Virus record (IMG/VR): IMGVR_UViG_3300023220_000371
Coordinates: 1 to 26,335 of that record
DNA length: 26,335 nucleotides
Origin: a virus
Reading direction: 5' to 3' (one strand)
Shown: piece by piece, positions 6,969-13,528 of the stretch
How positions within the stretch are numbered: the first letter of the stretch is position 1
Layout of the letters: each line of letters opens with the position of its first letter
Notes under the pieces: model-generated
What the model was told of the DNA's origin: nothing
The model's input: the letters and a program-made list of their open reading frames with translations, nothing else
The model's database searches: none
Translations under genes and position numbers: made by a program

Positions 6969-7372
6969 GAAACCACTTCAGCCTACTCAACATATTCATT
7001 CGCCGCATCTTTATATCGTGGCTTGAGCCGGGGCTAGGATTCCCCGGCTTGGTGATAGAAACCGCAAAGCTCATTACAAGCATAGAGGAGCAACTTGTAG
7101 ATATTAGGCTAGAAGCAGGGCTTCTGAAGGGACGATACTATACCCTACTAGAACAGGTAAAAGACGAGACAAAGGAAAGGAAAGCGGATTGTGATCGTAT
7201 CGCTACTCATGTAGATGAAGGCCAAGAAATGATAGATACGAACACGAGAGTTGTCCTAGACATGGAACAGTCATTAAAGCACACGCAAGACATGGTTAAT
7301 GCCTGGGCGGACCGGCTACAGAAGATTGATAATTTTGTACAGGATCTTAAACACGCCAAACCCCAAGAATAA
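6965..7372 (+). CDS. Coiled-coil protein with hydrophobic N-terminus
   Basis: 135 residues. The first 35 are hydrophobic with basic residues (FSLLNIFIRRIFISWLEPG), possibly a membrane-associated segment; residues about 40-130 are a long heptad-like coiled coil. It is coupled to the upstream coiled-coil gene, suggesting the products may interact. Function unknown. Confidence 0.5.
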   Translation: MRNHFSLLNIFIRRIFISWLEPGLGFPGLVIETAKLITSIEEQLVDIRLEAGLLKGRYYTLLEQVKDETKERKADCDRIATHVDEGQEMIDTNTRVVLDMEQSLKHTQDMVNAWADRLQKIDNFVQDLKHAKPQE

Positions 7373-7406
7373 TGAGCATTGTAACCATTTAGCAAAGATC
7401 ATAAGT

Positions 7407-7420
7407 AGTAAGTATTTACT
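7407..7420. promoter_or_regulatory. Palindromic operator copy 3 (AGTAA-GTAT-TTACT)
   Basis: Perfect palindrome overlapping the first base of the -35-like element of the promoter at 7420-7449, placed the same way as at 5682. Confidence 0.65.
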
Positions 7421-7449
7421 GCAACTCATATCCATCAATTCCGTATATA
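7420..7449 (+). promoter_or_regulatory. Putative promoter P2
   Basis: TGCAAC, 18-nt spacer, TATATA; nearly the same as P1 at 5695-5724, including the flanking TTACTGCAAC and CCATCA/GCATCA. It drives the 7487 gene. Confidence 0.55.
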
Positions 7450-7486
7450 AGGATATACAGACCGTGAACAAACAGACCCTAAGAAG

Positions 7487-7921
7487 ATGGAAACTCCAGC
7501 ATACGAATCCGACACAGCCAGGAAAGCTTTCGAGCTTATCACGAGCGCTGATGCGGTAGTCACAGTCTATTTCATCAAGAGATCAACGGATACGGTTCGC
7601 CGCATGGTTTGCATATACGACCCTACGCGGAAACTGAGATTCGACCCTACAAAGCGGCAACTGCTTCCCGTCTTTGATGTGGAAGTTGGCGATTACAGGT
7701 TTATCTCCCTTGACCGGGTGCTTTCGATAGTTATCAGCGGCGAGCGGCGCCGTGTAGGAACCTTCGGCCCTAGCGATATGGCAGTGGAGATATCCGAAGG
7801 GTTTTACAACGAGGGTCTCACAAGCACTTCTCTTAAGCACGGCGACTCAATCGAGCGCCGCAGCAAGATGGAAGAGATTGCGGATATGTTTAGCTATCCC
7901 GAAGAAGAATTACAAGGCTAA
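7487..7921 (+). CDS. Hypothetical protein, SH3-barrel-like
   Basis: 144 residues. The centre (VRRMVCIYDP ... LPVFDVEVGDYRFISLDRVLSIVI) resembles small beta-barrel phage proteins I recall from Bacteroidota phages; this is a weak resemblance only. The C-terminus is charged and helical. First gene after operator 3 and promoter P2, followed by small genes at 7930, 8231, 8638 and 8877, and then by the TIGR array, so this promoter may also serve the array. Confidence 0.5.
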   Translation: METPAYESDTARKAFELITSADAVVTVYFIKRSTDTVRRMVCIYDPTRKLRFDPTKRQLLPVFDVEVGDYRFISLDRVLSIVISGERRRVGTFGPSDMAVEISEGFYNEGLTSTSLKHGDSIERRSKMEEIADMFSYPEEELQG

Positions 7922-7929
7922 GAAGAGCA

Positions 7930-8217
7930 ATGACCAAAAACGAAAGATCCCTTCTGCTATTCTTCGAGTGCTGTGCCGTTGATTTCAATGGCCGGGTTGA
8001 TCTCAGAAGGATGAATGAAGATGATATTGCTACCGCAAAGCGATGGAATGAAGAAGGCTTCGTGCTTTTTGGGCGTGTAATCTTTAACGACGTTGTAAAG
8101 AGTTACACGCATTGGTGTGAATTATCGAACGATGCGTGGAAACTAGTTCCTACACTTCGTTATCAACGAGCACAGGTAGCGCTTCATAATAGATCATATA
8201 AACGCACATCTGAATAA
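7930..8217 (+). CDS. Conserved-type small phage protein
   Basis: 95 residues with LLLFFECCAVDFNGRVDLRRMNEDDIATAKRW at the start and HWCELSNDAW in the middle. I recall similar small proteins in phage early operons, always without a known role. It starts 8 nt after the upstream stop. Confidence 0.55.
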   Translation: MTKNERSLLLFFECCAVDFNGRVDLRRMNEDDIATAKRWNEEGFVLFGRVIFNDVVKSYTHWCELSNDAWKLVPTLRYQRAQVALHNRSYKRTSE

Positions 8218-8230
8218 ACAGATCGGAATT

Positions 8231-8641
8231 ATGAAAGTCATCATTGCAGGCTCTAGATCAATCACGGATTACGATATCGTTACAAGTATCATTGAAAGAA
8301 GCCACCAAGATTTAGAACATAGGCTTCGAGTTGCTATCTCATTTTCCGAAGTTATCTACGGCGATGCTATCGGGGTTGATAAACTTGCTAAAAGATGGGC
8401 AATATTTAATAATATCCCTCATAAGCCATTTAAACCTAATTATTGGGCATACGGCAGGTATAAGGCTCCTAAAATCCGAAATACAGAAATGGCTAAATAT
8501 GTCTCAAAACCTTATGGCGCTCTCATTGCTATCTGGAACGGCAAGATTCCAAGTGGAACAGGCGACATGATCTTGAAGGCTCACAAATACGGCCTATACG
8601 TTGTTGTATCTATTTATGACCCTAGTTCAAACGGTGGATGA
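8231..8641 (+). CDS. SLOG-family protein (DUF2493-like)
   Basis: 136 residues, Rossmann-like. MKVIIAGSRSI is the nucleotide-binding start of the SLOG/DUF2493 family, followed by SEVIYGDAIGVDKLAKRWA, a variant of the family GGARGAD-LA motif, RNTEMAKY, and LIAIWNGKIPSGTGDMILKA near the end. The superfamily binds nucleotides or nucleotide-derived ligands; the phage members have no established role. Its stop overlaps the start of the next gene. Confidence 0.75.
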   Translation: MKVIIAGSRSITDYDIVTSIIERSHQDLEHRLRVAISFSEVIYGDAIGVDKLAKRWAIFNNIPHKPFKPNYWAYGRYKAPKIRNTEMAKYVSKPYGALIAIWNGKIPSGTGDMILKAHKYGLYVVVSIYDPSSNGG

Positions 8642-8874
8642 CTATGAACCTGACCTGGATATCTGATACGGACAAACATCAAACGCTCTACGAGGATGAG
8701 GCGGGTGTGAGATATCGATATACATACGTTGTAATCCGCGAAGGAGATGATCGAGTCGTAGGCGCTCTGTGGCATGTCAGAGAACCCTCATTCCGTGGTA
8801 CGGTCTGGTGGGAGGAACTCGGCGAGGATGCCTCGGAATGCCTTATCAAAATGGTAACCAAAGGAGCAGGCTGA
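8638..8874 (+). CDS. Hypothetical protein
   Basis: 78 residues with several Trp and an acidic pI. ATG 8638 overlaps the upstream TGA (ATGA); a second ATG at 8644 is also possible. No family is recognised. Confidence 0.45.
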   Translation: MTMNLTWISDTDKHQTLYEDEAGVRYRYTYVVIREGDDRVVGALWHVREPSFRGTVWWEELGEDASECLIKMVTKGAG

Positions 8875-8876
8875 AG

Positions 8877-9140
8877 ATGAATACACAAAAACGACCCTGG
8901 ACGCTTAAAGAGATTGCCTTCTTGATATTCGTCGTTGCTCTTGTTGTACTGGTTGCCCTATTGGTGATGGGAACAGCGCCACAGGTAGGGCAACCAGAGC
9001 AAGATATCACCGGCTATATCACCGGTATCATTGCCAGCCTATTGATCATAGGCGCAGGCATATACATCATCCGCAGACAACGCCGCGCCGCAAAAGGAGA
9101 CTTTAAATCATACCGGCCACCGAAAAGGAGGAAAAGATAA
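8877..9140 (+). CDS. Small two-helix membrane protein
   Basis: 87 residues from ATG 8877 (AAGATGAATACAC), 2 nt after the previous stop. Two hydrophobic segments (about 11-32 and 46-64) are joined by a short polar loop; the tail is very basic and ends KRRKR. An inner-membrane location with a cytoplasmic basic tail is likely. Its TAA stop is part of the first GATAACC repeat of the array that follows, so the array most likely begins on this transcript. Confidence 0.55.
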   Translation: MNTQKRPWTLKEIAFLIFVVALVVLVALLVMGTAPQVGQPEQDITGYITGIIASLLIIGAGIYIIRRQRRAAKGDFKSYRPPKRRKR

Positions 9141-9465
9141 CCATCGGTGATGAGCGAGCCAATATTGAACAGATATCCAAGACAACAAAGCGAGCCTAAG
9201 TAAAAAAGATAACCAATCAGGCCTAGCGTGCCATAAATAGCCAGATATCCAGCCTCGCCAAGCGAGCCACAATGTAAGAGATATCCGATACGATGTAGCG
9301 TGCCACACACAACAAGTTAACCACCCTTACTTAGCGAGCCAGAAACAACCGGATAACCAGTCATTATGAGCGAGTCAAAAGAATCTATATACCCATTGAG
9401 TAGAAGCGAGCCATAGTGGGTGAGATAACCATTGCTTAATAGCGAGCCAAACAACCTAGTTAACC
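9136..9465 (+). repeat. TIGR-like array, left part
   Basis: Two short repeats alternate every 18 nt. GCGAGCC-type copies lie at 9154, 9190, 9226, 9262, 9298, 9334, 9370, 9406 and 9442; GATAWCC-type copies at 9136, 9172, 9208, 9244, 9280, 9316, 9352, 9388, 9424 and 9459. The full period is 36 nt and the gaps are 11 nt (10 in the last). Nearly every motif is flanked by A on both sides, so the unit reads as two 9-nt repeats (AGCGAGCCA and AGATAWCCA) and two 9-nt variable spacers. Several copies are variants (GCGTGCC, GCGAGTC, GTTAACC, TATACCC). The 36-nt length with two spacers is the published form of tigRNA arrays. Confidence 0.85.
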
Positions 9466-9481
9466 CAAACGGACAAGCAAT

Positions 9482-10402
9482 ATGGAATCTACAACAGACC
9501 ATAACATTGTACTACTCCGCACAATGTGCCGGGGTAACTACGACCTTCAAGGCGAGAGAATCAGAGCCGGGAATAGGCTCTGTACCAATTTCCGTTGGAA
9601 ACTCGGAATGTTGCCGGATGAAGCAGATAAAGACCTTCCTCCTGATGAAGCCAGAGCCAAGCGGGATAAGGAGAATAAGAAGATAATGAAGACCCTGAAA
9701 GACGCTTATAAGCTGATAACGGAAGGGGTAATCAATATCAGCAAGGCAAAGAAGTTTGCGTACGATGGGGTAATATCGGATTACGTTGAACTAGCAATGG
9801 TAGATCAGTACATGCGGATGATGAAACTTGAGGAGCGTGGCTTCCGGCAGCTTACCGAAGTATTGGAAAGGATACCGATCTACACCGAATTCCTAGAAGG
9901 AGTTAGGGGTTGCGGCCCGACCATGTCATCGGTGATTATATCGGAAATCGATATTACTAAAGCCAAGTATGCATCGTCTCTATGGATGTATTGCGGCCTT
10001 GACGTTGCACCGGATGGCAAGGGTAGATCAAGCAGGAAGGAGCACCTTATTGATAAGGAATATATCAACAAACAAGGGGAAGCAGATATCCGTAAGAGCC
10101 TGACGCATAAGCGGTTCCTCAAGACAAAGCTAGTGGGCAAGGAATGCTTCGGCGATTGCCTTATCAAAGCTAGGAGCGTTCCGTATTACGATATCTATGC
10201 CGGGTACAAGAACCGCATTCTAAACATGGAGGCTCACAAAGAAAAGAAGCCTGCACACGTACACAATATGGCGAAGCGGTACATGGTCAAGCAATTCCTG
10301 GTGCATCTGTATGAAGCATGGAGGCCATTGGAGGGGCTGCCATGTTACACGCCATATGCAGAAGCAAAGCTAGACATGGAGCCACATAATTCGGGGAGAT
10401 AA
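9482..10402 (+). CDS. Tas-like Nop/IS110-related protein without nuclease domain
   Basis: 306 residues. The N-terminus (NYDLQGERIRAGNRL, about 19-33) and a charged helical region (about 45-125) lead to a helix-hairpin-helix GVRGCGPTMSSVI (140-152), then SLWMYCGLDV (166-175) and a C-terminal helical block HNMAKRYMVKQFLVHLYEAWR (261-281) ending in EGLPCYTPYAEAKL. These are landmarks of the C-terminal domain of IS110 transposases, which is related to the Nop domain of box C/D RNPs. No DEDD/RuvC or HNH motif is visible. The gene lies between two halves of a 36-nt dual-spacer array, so I infer an RNA-guided DNA-binding Tas protein rather than a transposase. It starts 17 nt after the last left repeat; ATG 9524 is an alternative start. 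A nuclease-free form would bind rather than cut. Confidence 0.75.
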   Translation: MESTTDHNIVLLRTMCRGNYDLQGERIRAGNRLCTNFRWKLGMLPDEADKDLPPDEARAKRDKENKKIMKTLKDAYKLITEGVINISKAKKFAYDGVISDYVELAMVDQYMRMMKLEERGFRQLTEVLERIPIYTEFLEGVRGCGPTMSSVIISEIDITKAKYASSLWMYCGLDVAPDGKGRSSRKEHLIDKEYINKQGEADIRKSLTHKRFLKTKLVGKECFGDCLIKARSVPYYDIYAGYKNRILNMEAHKEKKPAHVHNMAKRYMVKQFLVHLYEAWRPLEGLPCYTPYAEAKLDMEPHNSGR

Positions 10403-10416
10403 GCCATGCCGAAAAA

Positions 10417-10903
10417 GATAACCATACCTCCAAAGCGAGCCGGGTAGCGCTAGATATCCACACTCTGCAAACGAGCCAGAAGCACAAAGATAACCAGATG
10501 ATTATAGCGAGCCAGTAGATGCCAGATAACCACACCCAATTAGCGAGCCATAGATTCCTAGATAACCAATTGTCTGAAGCGGGCCTAAGTAGCTAAGATA
10601 TCCATGAATAAGAAGCGAGCCTAGTCTACAATGATAACCAAGTACTTCTAGCGAGCCACCCCAATATAGATAACCCTGTCACCGAAGCGAGCCAGAAACT
10701 ACCAGATAACCAGTCATTCTTTGCGAGCCACGCTTTGATAGATATCCAAATGGGAGTAGCGAGCCACGTTGAAATAGATAACCAGACACAGTGAGCGAGC
10801 CTAATTAATTAAGATATCCCTCAGAAACAAGCGAGCCACACGGGACGAGATAACCACAAGGAAACAGCGAGCCAAGGGCAGTTAGATAACCAAATCCATC
10901 GAG
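10417..10903 (+). repeat. TIGR-like array, right part
   Basis: Fourteen GATAWCC copies at 10417 and every 36 nt to 10885, alternating with thirteen GCGAGCC-type copies at 10435 and every 36 nt to 10867. All gaps are 11 nt, and the phase never slips over about 470 nt. Only two GCGAGCC copies vary (ACGAGCC at 10471, GCGGGCC at 10579); the last position (10903) has decayed to GCGCTAT. This half is longer and more regular than the left half. It begins 15 nt after the tas-like gene stop, on the same strand. Confidence 0.88.
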
Positions 10904-10930
10904 CGCTATGATAAAGGAAAAGATAAAAGT

Positions 10931-10964
10931 GTGCCGGTGAGACCTTCCCAGGAGCCACCGGCAC
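10931..10964 (+). terminator. 9-bp stem hairpin after the array
   Basis: Perfect stem GTGCCGGTG / CACCGGCAC with a 16-nt loop, 28 nt after the last array position. There is no T-run, so it may be a factor-dependent stop or a 3'-end stabiliser of the array transcript. A smaller GCATC / GATGC hairpin follows near 10983-10996, just before the next gene. Confidence 0.5.
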
Positions 10965-11039
10965 AACCCCCACTAATACAAAGGCATCATGCGATGCTTC
11001 ACATAAGTTAAGGAACCATGAAAGAAGAAGCCAAGGACG

Positions 11040-11462
11040 ATGGATACCAAGCTTGAAGACCTTATTGCCAGAGATTCCGAGATATTACTCGACCTATACG
11101 GGACGATTGAGAACCTTGGCTATAGGTATGCCTATGTGGTGGGCGATCCCGATCCGATAGCAATGGCATTCAACATCCGTAATTGGCTATACCGAATTAG
11201 AATAAATCCTTCGTGGCAAGGGTGGGCCATCTTAGTTGGTCTTATAGCACTGAGGCCGCAACTCATCAGCGTAGACCTTGAATTCAACGTCTACGAGCAC
11301 CCGAAGACAGAGGATCACCGGCATTCCATGAGAGCAACGCTATGGCATCCAGATCCGGAAAGCCATAGCAAGCTGCTAGATGAAGGATATGTTCTCGTAG
11401 CAGTCTTACAGGCAACATCCAAACATGATGCGGTTGAACTATTCAAGAATGGCACAGCATAG
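11040..11462 (+). CDS. Hypothetical protein
   Basis: 140 residues, mixed alpha/beta, with a Trp-rich middle (NWLYRIRINPSWQGWAILVG) and a conserved-looking LISVDLEFNVYEHP strand. It is the first gene after the array; the start is preceded by AGCCAAGGACG. The operator at 11472 follows its stop. No family is recognised. Confidence 0.5.
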   Translation: MDTKLEDLIARDSEILLDLYGTIENLGYRYAYVVGDPDPIAMAFNIRNWLYRIRINPSWQGWAILVGLIALRPQLISVDLEFNVYEHPKTEDHRHSMRATLWHPDPESHSKLLDEGYVLVAVLQATSKHDAVELFKNGTA

Positions 11463-11471
11463 TTACAAAAT

Positions 11472-11485
11472 AGTAACAGTTTACT
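11472..11485. promoter_or_regulatory. Palindromic operator copy 4 (AGTAA-CAGT-TTACT)
   Basis: Perfect AGTAA/TTACT palindrome in the 74-nt gap before the lipoprotein gene at 11537. TTACTGC continues as in copies 2 and 3, but the downstream -10 element is less clear (TTTAAT at 11504-11509). Confidence 0.6.
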
Positions 11486-11536
11486 GCTTGGACATATTGT
11501 ACCTTTAATCTCAACAATCAGAGAATCAGCACCACA

Positions 11537-11812
11537 ATGAGAATTTTAACCCTTTCTATTCTGGTAGTACTCATCGGCTGTGTAACATATGATCCGGTAA
11601 TAGTTGTGATAGAGGAAGTAATTCCTGACGTGAGCGCATGGAAATGTTACTCACGTTGGCAAACCAGAATGCGTACAACAGACGGCAGGATATTTATCAA
11701 GTGCAACAAATGGGGGATGCCTGATGATACTTTGCATGGTCATATTGTACATGGGTCTCTCGCCACACCATCAGTTGTATTTGGCCGGAAGCCGTTAAAC
11801 ACAGAACAATGA
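11537..11812 (+). CDS. Small putative lipoprotein
   Basis: 91 residues with a signal peptide and lipobox (MRILTLSILVVLIGC, Cys15 expected to be lipidated). The mature part has two Cys and a charged Arg-rich middle. Phage-encoded lipoproteins can be spanins or superinfection-exclusion factors; nothing seen here decides. Its stop overlaps the next start (ATGA at 11809). Confidence 0.6.
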   Translation: MRILTLSILVVLIGCVTYDPVIVVIEEVIPDVSAWKCYSRWQTRMRTTDGRIFIKCNKWGMPDDTLHGHIVHGSLATPSVVFGRKPLNTEQ

Positions 11813-11994
11813 CAAAACTAGATATAGCGATTATAATAGGGACAACCATTTTAGCACTCCTCTCCCTCTACTACATCGGTCAGTCTACCAACAAAGAGGC
11901 TGGCATGATAGTAGGAATTGCAATATTGATCATTGAGATAGAGTTGTTTATAGTCGTCTATCGCATATGGTTACGCCAAATTGGTGCAATTTGA
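11809..11994 (+). CDS. Small two-helix membrane protein
   Basis: 61 residues with two hydrophobic segments (about 4-22 and 32-52). It is translationally coupled to the lipoprotein gene; together they might form a membrane-acting pair, for example lysis or exclusion. This is an inference from position only. Confidence 0.55.
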   Translation: MTKLDIAIIIGTTILALLSLYYIGQSTNKEAGMIVGIAILIIEIELFIVVYRIWLRQIGAI

Positions 11995-12011
11995 TTTCTC
12001 GTGAGGAGAGG

Positions 12012-12088
12012 CCGGGTCATGTAGTTTAGGTGTATTTACCTCCATCTAGCTCGGCCATTACCGGCGCTTTAGAGCGCACATGGCCCGG
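12012..12088 (+). ncRNA. Candidate structured RNA or leader element
   Basis: A 10-bp outer stem CCGGGTCATG / CATGGCCCGG (one G-U pair) closes a region with three small inner hairpins: AGGT(G)/(T)ACCT at 12028-12041, CGG/CCG at 12052-12063, and GCGCT/AGCGC at 12064-12077 with a TTAG loop. It fills the 167-nt gap between 11994 and 12162. It lacks a T-loop, so it is not a canonical tRNA. It could be a phage small RNA or cis-acting leader. Confidence 0.4.
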
Positions 12089-12099
12089 TGATATTCTAT

Positions 12100-12116
12100 G
12101 CGGATAGAAAATCCGC
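12100..12116 (+). promoter_or_regulatory. 6-5-6 small hairpin upstream of 12162 gene
   Basis: Stem GCGGAT / ATCCGC with loop AGAAA, followed by TACAGACCTAGAAC like the leader at 1217. The ATG lies 45 nt downstream. Confidence 0.55.
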
Positions 12117-12161
12117 TACAGACCTAGAACAACATGGCAACTCTATACGAGGTTTATAAGC

Positions 12162-12479
12162 ATGAAAGGAAAGATGTGGCTATTTCACAAGATCAATAAT
12201 GCTATCAAGAAAGCTCTTAAGAATTGGCTATTCGGAAAACTTGATAGCGTCGTCACTCCCGGCACTATCATCGAGGCTGGATCAGAAGCCGAGCTTGAGA
12301 TCCGCATGAAACTGGCAAGCATGGGGCTAAGGATTAAGCGGCACCAAGATTTGATCAATAAGATATATGAGCGGGTAGATACGATATCTGCTCTGTTAGC
12401 AGAAATGACCCGGCCCCCGGAAAATGAGCCGGAAACGAAAAAAGCCATAACCGGCAACAAGGCCCGGAAACAGCGATAA
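12162..12479 (+). CDS. Hypothetical helical protein
   Basis: 105 residues with an amphipathic basic N-terminus (KINNAIKKALKNWLFGKL), a central helix and a coiled-coil-like segment (about 50-85), then a polar basic tail. No family is recognised. It begins a small-gene operon running to about 16352. Confidence 0.5.
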   Translation: MKGKMWLFHKINNAIKKALKNWLFGKLDSVVTPGTIIEAGSEAELEIRMKLASMGLRIKRHQDLINKIYERVDTISALLAEMTRPPENEPETKKAITGNKARKQR

Positions 12480-12491
12480 TCTGGAAACGAA

Positions 12492-12863
12492 ATGAGAACG
12501 GTAACATCGGAGGAAGCTTACAAATATGGTCGAGCCGCTTTCGGCCTCGGGCTACATGATGTAAACCTTTTTGTTAACATATTTGCTGGTAGCAATGAAT
12601 GCGATAATTTGATCGAATGGCGGCGCGGTTTCACGGATGCCAAGAATGAAGTAGAAAGAAAACCTACAGATAAGATTTCAACCCGTACACAGCTAAAGGC
12701 AGAATTGAAATCTGTCCTTAATCGCTGCATAAGTGGCTCGCTATCATTAAACGATATTGTGACAACGATAGGCGAACACCTTTCCGATGATATAGCCGTG
12801 GAGATGTGGACACAAGAAGAACATCACGATGACGCGGTGCGCCGAGCAATGGGCACAGATTGA
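12492..12863 (+). CDS. Hypothetical protein with RMF-like N-terminus
   Basis: 123 residues. AYKYGRAAFGLGLHDVN ... IEWRRGFTDAK resembles the small ribosome-modulation-factor-like pattern (A-x-x-x-G-x-A-A ... W-x-x-G-F) seen in many phage proteins, which is weak evidence. The C-terminal half is charged and helical. It starts 12 nt after the upstream stop. Confidence 0.45.
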   Translation: MRTVTSEEAYKYGRAAFGLGLHDVNLFVNIFAGSNECDNLIEWRRGFTDAKNEVERKPTDKISTRTQLKAELKSVLNRCISGSLSLNDIVTTIGEHLSDDIAVEMWTQEEHHDDAVRRAMGTD

Positions 12864-12870
12864 TGAGGAC

Positions 12871-12966
12871 ATGTTTGAAACAATCTTAATAGCAGTTGGG
12901 GCCGGTTTTGTAGGTGGCATAGTTGGGTATTTTATGGGCACCTATATCATGGATAAACTAAGGTGA
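12871..12966 (+). CDS. Tiny membrane protein (31 aa)
   Basis: ATG 12871 to TGA 12966. One hydrophobic helix with a glycine-zipper look (AVGAGFVGGIVGYFMG). It sits in the gap between the 12492 and 12971 genes, 7 nt after the first, with 4 nt to the next ATG, which supports it being translated. Confidence 0.5.
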   Translation: MFETILIAVGAGFVGGIVGYFMGTYIMDKLR

Positions 12967-12970
12967 TGAT

Positions 12971-13255
12971 ATGCCAGATTACGTTCTACTTATTGTTATC
13001 ATGGTAATTGCCGCTATTCTTCTGCGACTAGGATCGATCTACGGCCAAAGAAAGGAGCACGACAAGAATCCACAATACTTTCCCGCACGAATGAACATCC
13101 TTGCACAAAGCCACTGCACACTGAAGCTTATAGAAACCGGTGAAATATTTGAGCTTGGTCGCGGAGACACGTTAACTCTTCGGGGCTTTCAACTAGTAGA
13201 ATCGGTACAAGTAGTTGCTGACATGAACATTGATGTTGATATTGGTGATCTATGA
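12971..13255 (+). CDS. Membrane-anchored small protein
   Basis: 94 residues with an N-terminal transmembrane helix (YVLLIVIMVIAAILLRLGSIYG) and a soluble beta-rich part. The start is preceded by AAGGTGATGAT. Its stop overlaps the next start (ATGA at 13252). No family is recognised. Confidence 0.5.
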   Translation: MPDYVLLIVIMVIAAILLRLGSIYGQRKEHDKNPQYFPARMNILAQSHCTLKLIETGEIFELGRGDTLTLRGFQLVESVQVVADMNIDVDIGDL

Positions 13256-13500
13256 GTAATATTCCTTTGCGACACCTACTTAACACCGATGGAATAGCTG
13301 AACGATTGCGAACCGGAAGGGGAAACTACACAAGAGAATTCATGGCTGTTCAATTAGGTAAATGCGTAAAGACCATTAAGCGGTGGGAAACCGGCCAATA
13401 TGCTCCAGACCTTGCTAATACAAAGCTATGGGCCGAGATAACCGGCTCTGATGCCTATTGGATGATAACGGGTGTTAAGACCCCGATATTTTGGTTATGA
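13252..13500 (+). CDS. XRE-type HTH regulator
   Basis: 82 residues. YTREFMAVQLGKCVKTIKRWETGQYAPDLA matches the Cro/CI-like HTH pattern (helix 2 and recognition helix followed by W-E-x-G). It would be a small DNA-binding regulator of phage transcription and is one candidate to bind the AGTAA-N4-TTACT operators; the leftward protein at 77-337 is another. Confidence 0.75.
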   Translation: MSNIPLRHLLNTDGIAERLRTGRGNYTREFMAVQLGKCVKTIKRWETGQYAPDLANTKLWAEITGSDAYWMITGVKTPIFWL

Positions 13501-13528
13501 GAGAGATTGAAAACACGCGGAGGGCAGC

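Noticed and set aside
9014-9502. Minus-strand frames with repeated GYL / GSL residues over the left array
   Set aside because: Periodic residues simply reflect translation of the 36-nt repeats; the frames at 9014-9310, 9108-9308, 9317-9502 and 10287-10535 are repeat artefacts.
9482-10402. Active IS110 insertion sequence
   Set aside because: The protein lacks the N-terminal DEDD/RuvC-like catalytic motifs, and the flanks are continuous 36-nt repeat arrays in place of insertion-sequence ends.
9136-10903. CRISPR array
   Set aside because: Repeats are only 7-9 nt, two different repeats alternate, and spacers are about 9 nt; no cas genes are present. The 36-nt dual-spacer pattern does not fit CRISPR.
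12012-12088. tRNA gene
   Set aside because: There is a closing stem and three inner hairpins, but no GGTTCGA-type T-loop, no proper 7-bp acceptor with a 4-nt tail, and no convincing anticodon arm.
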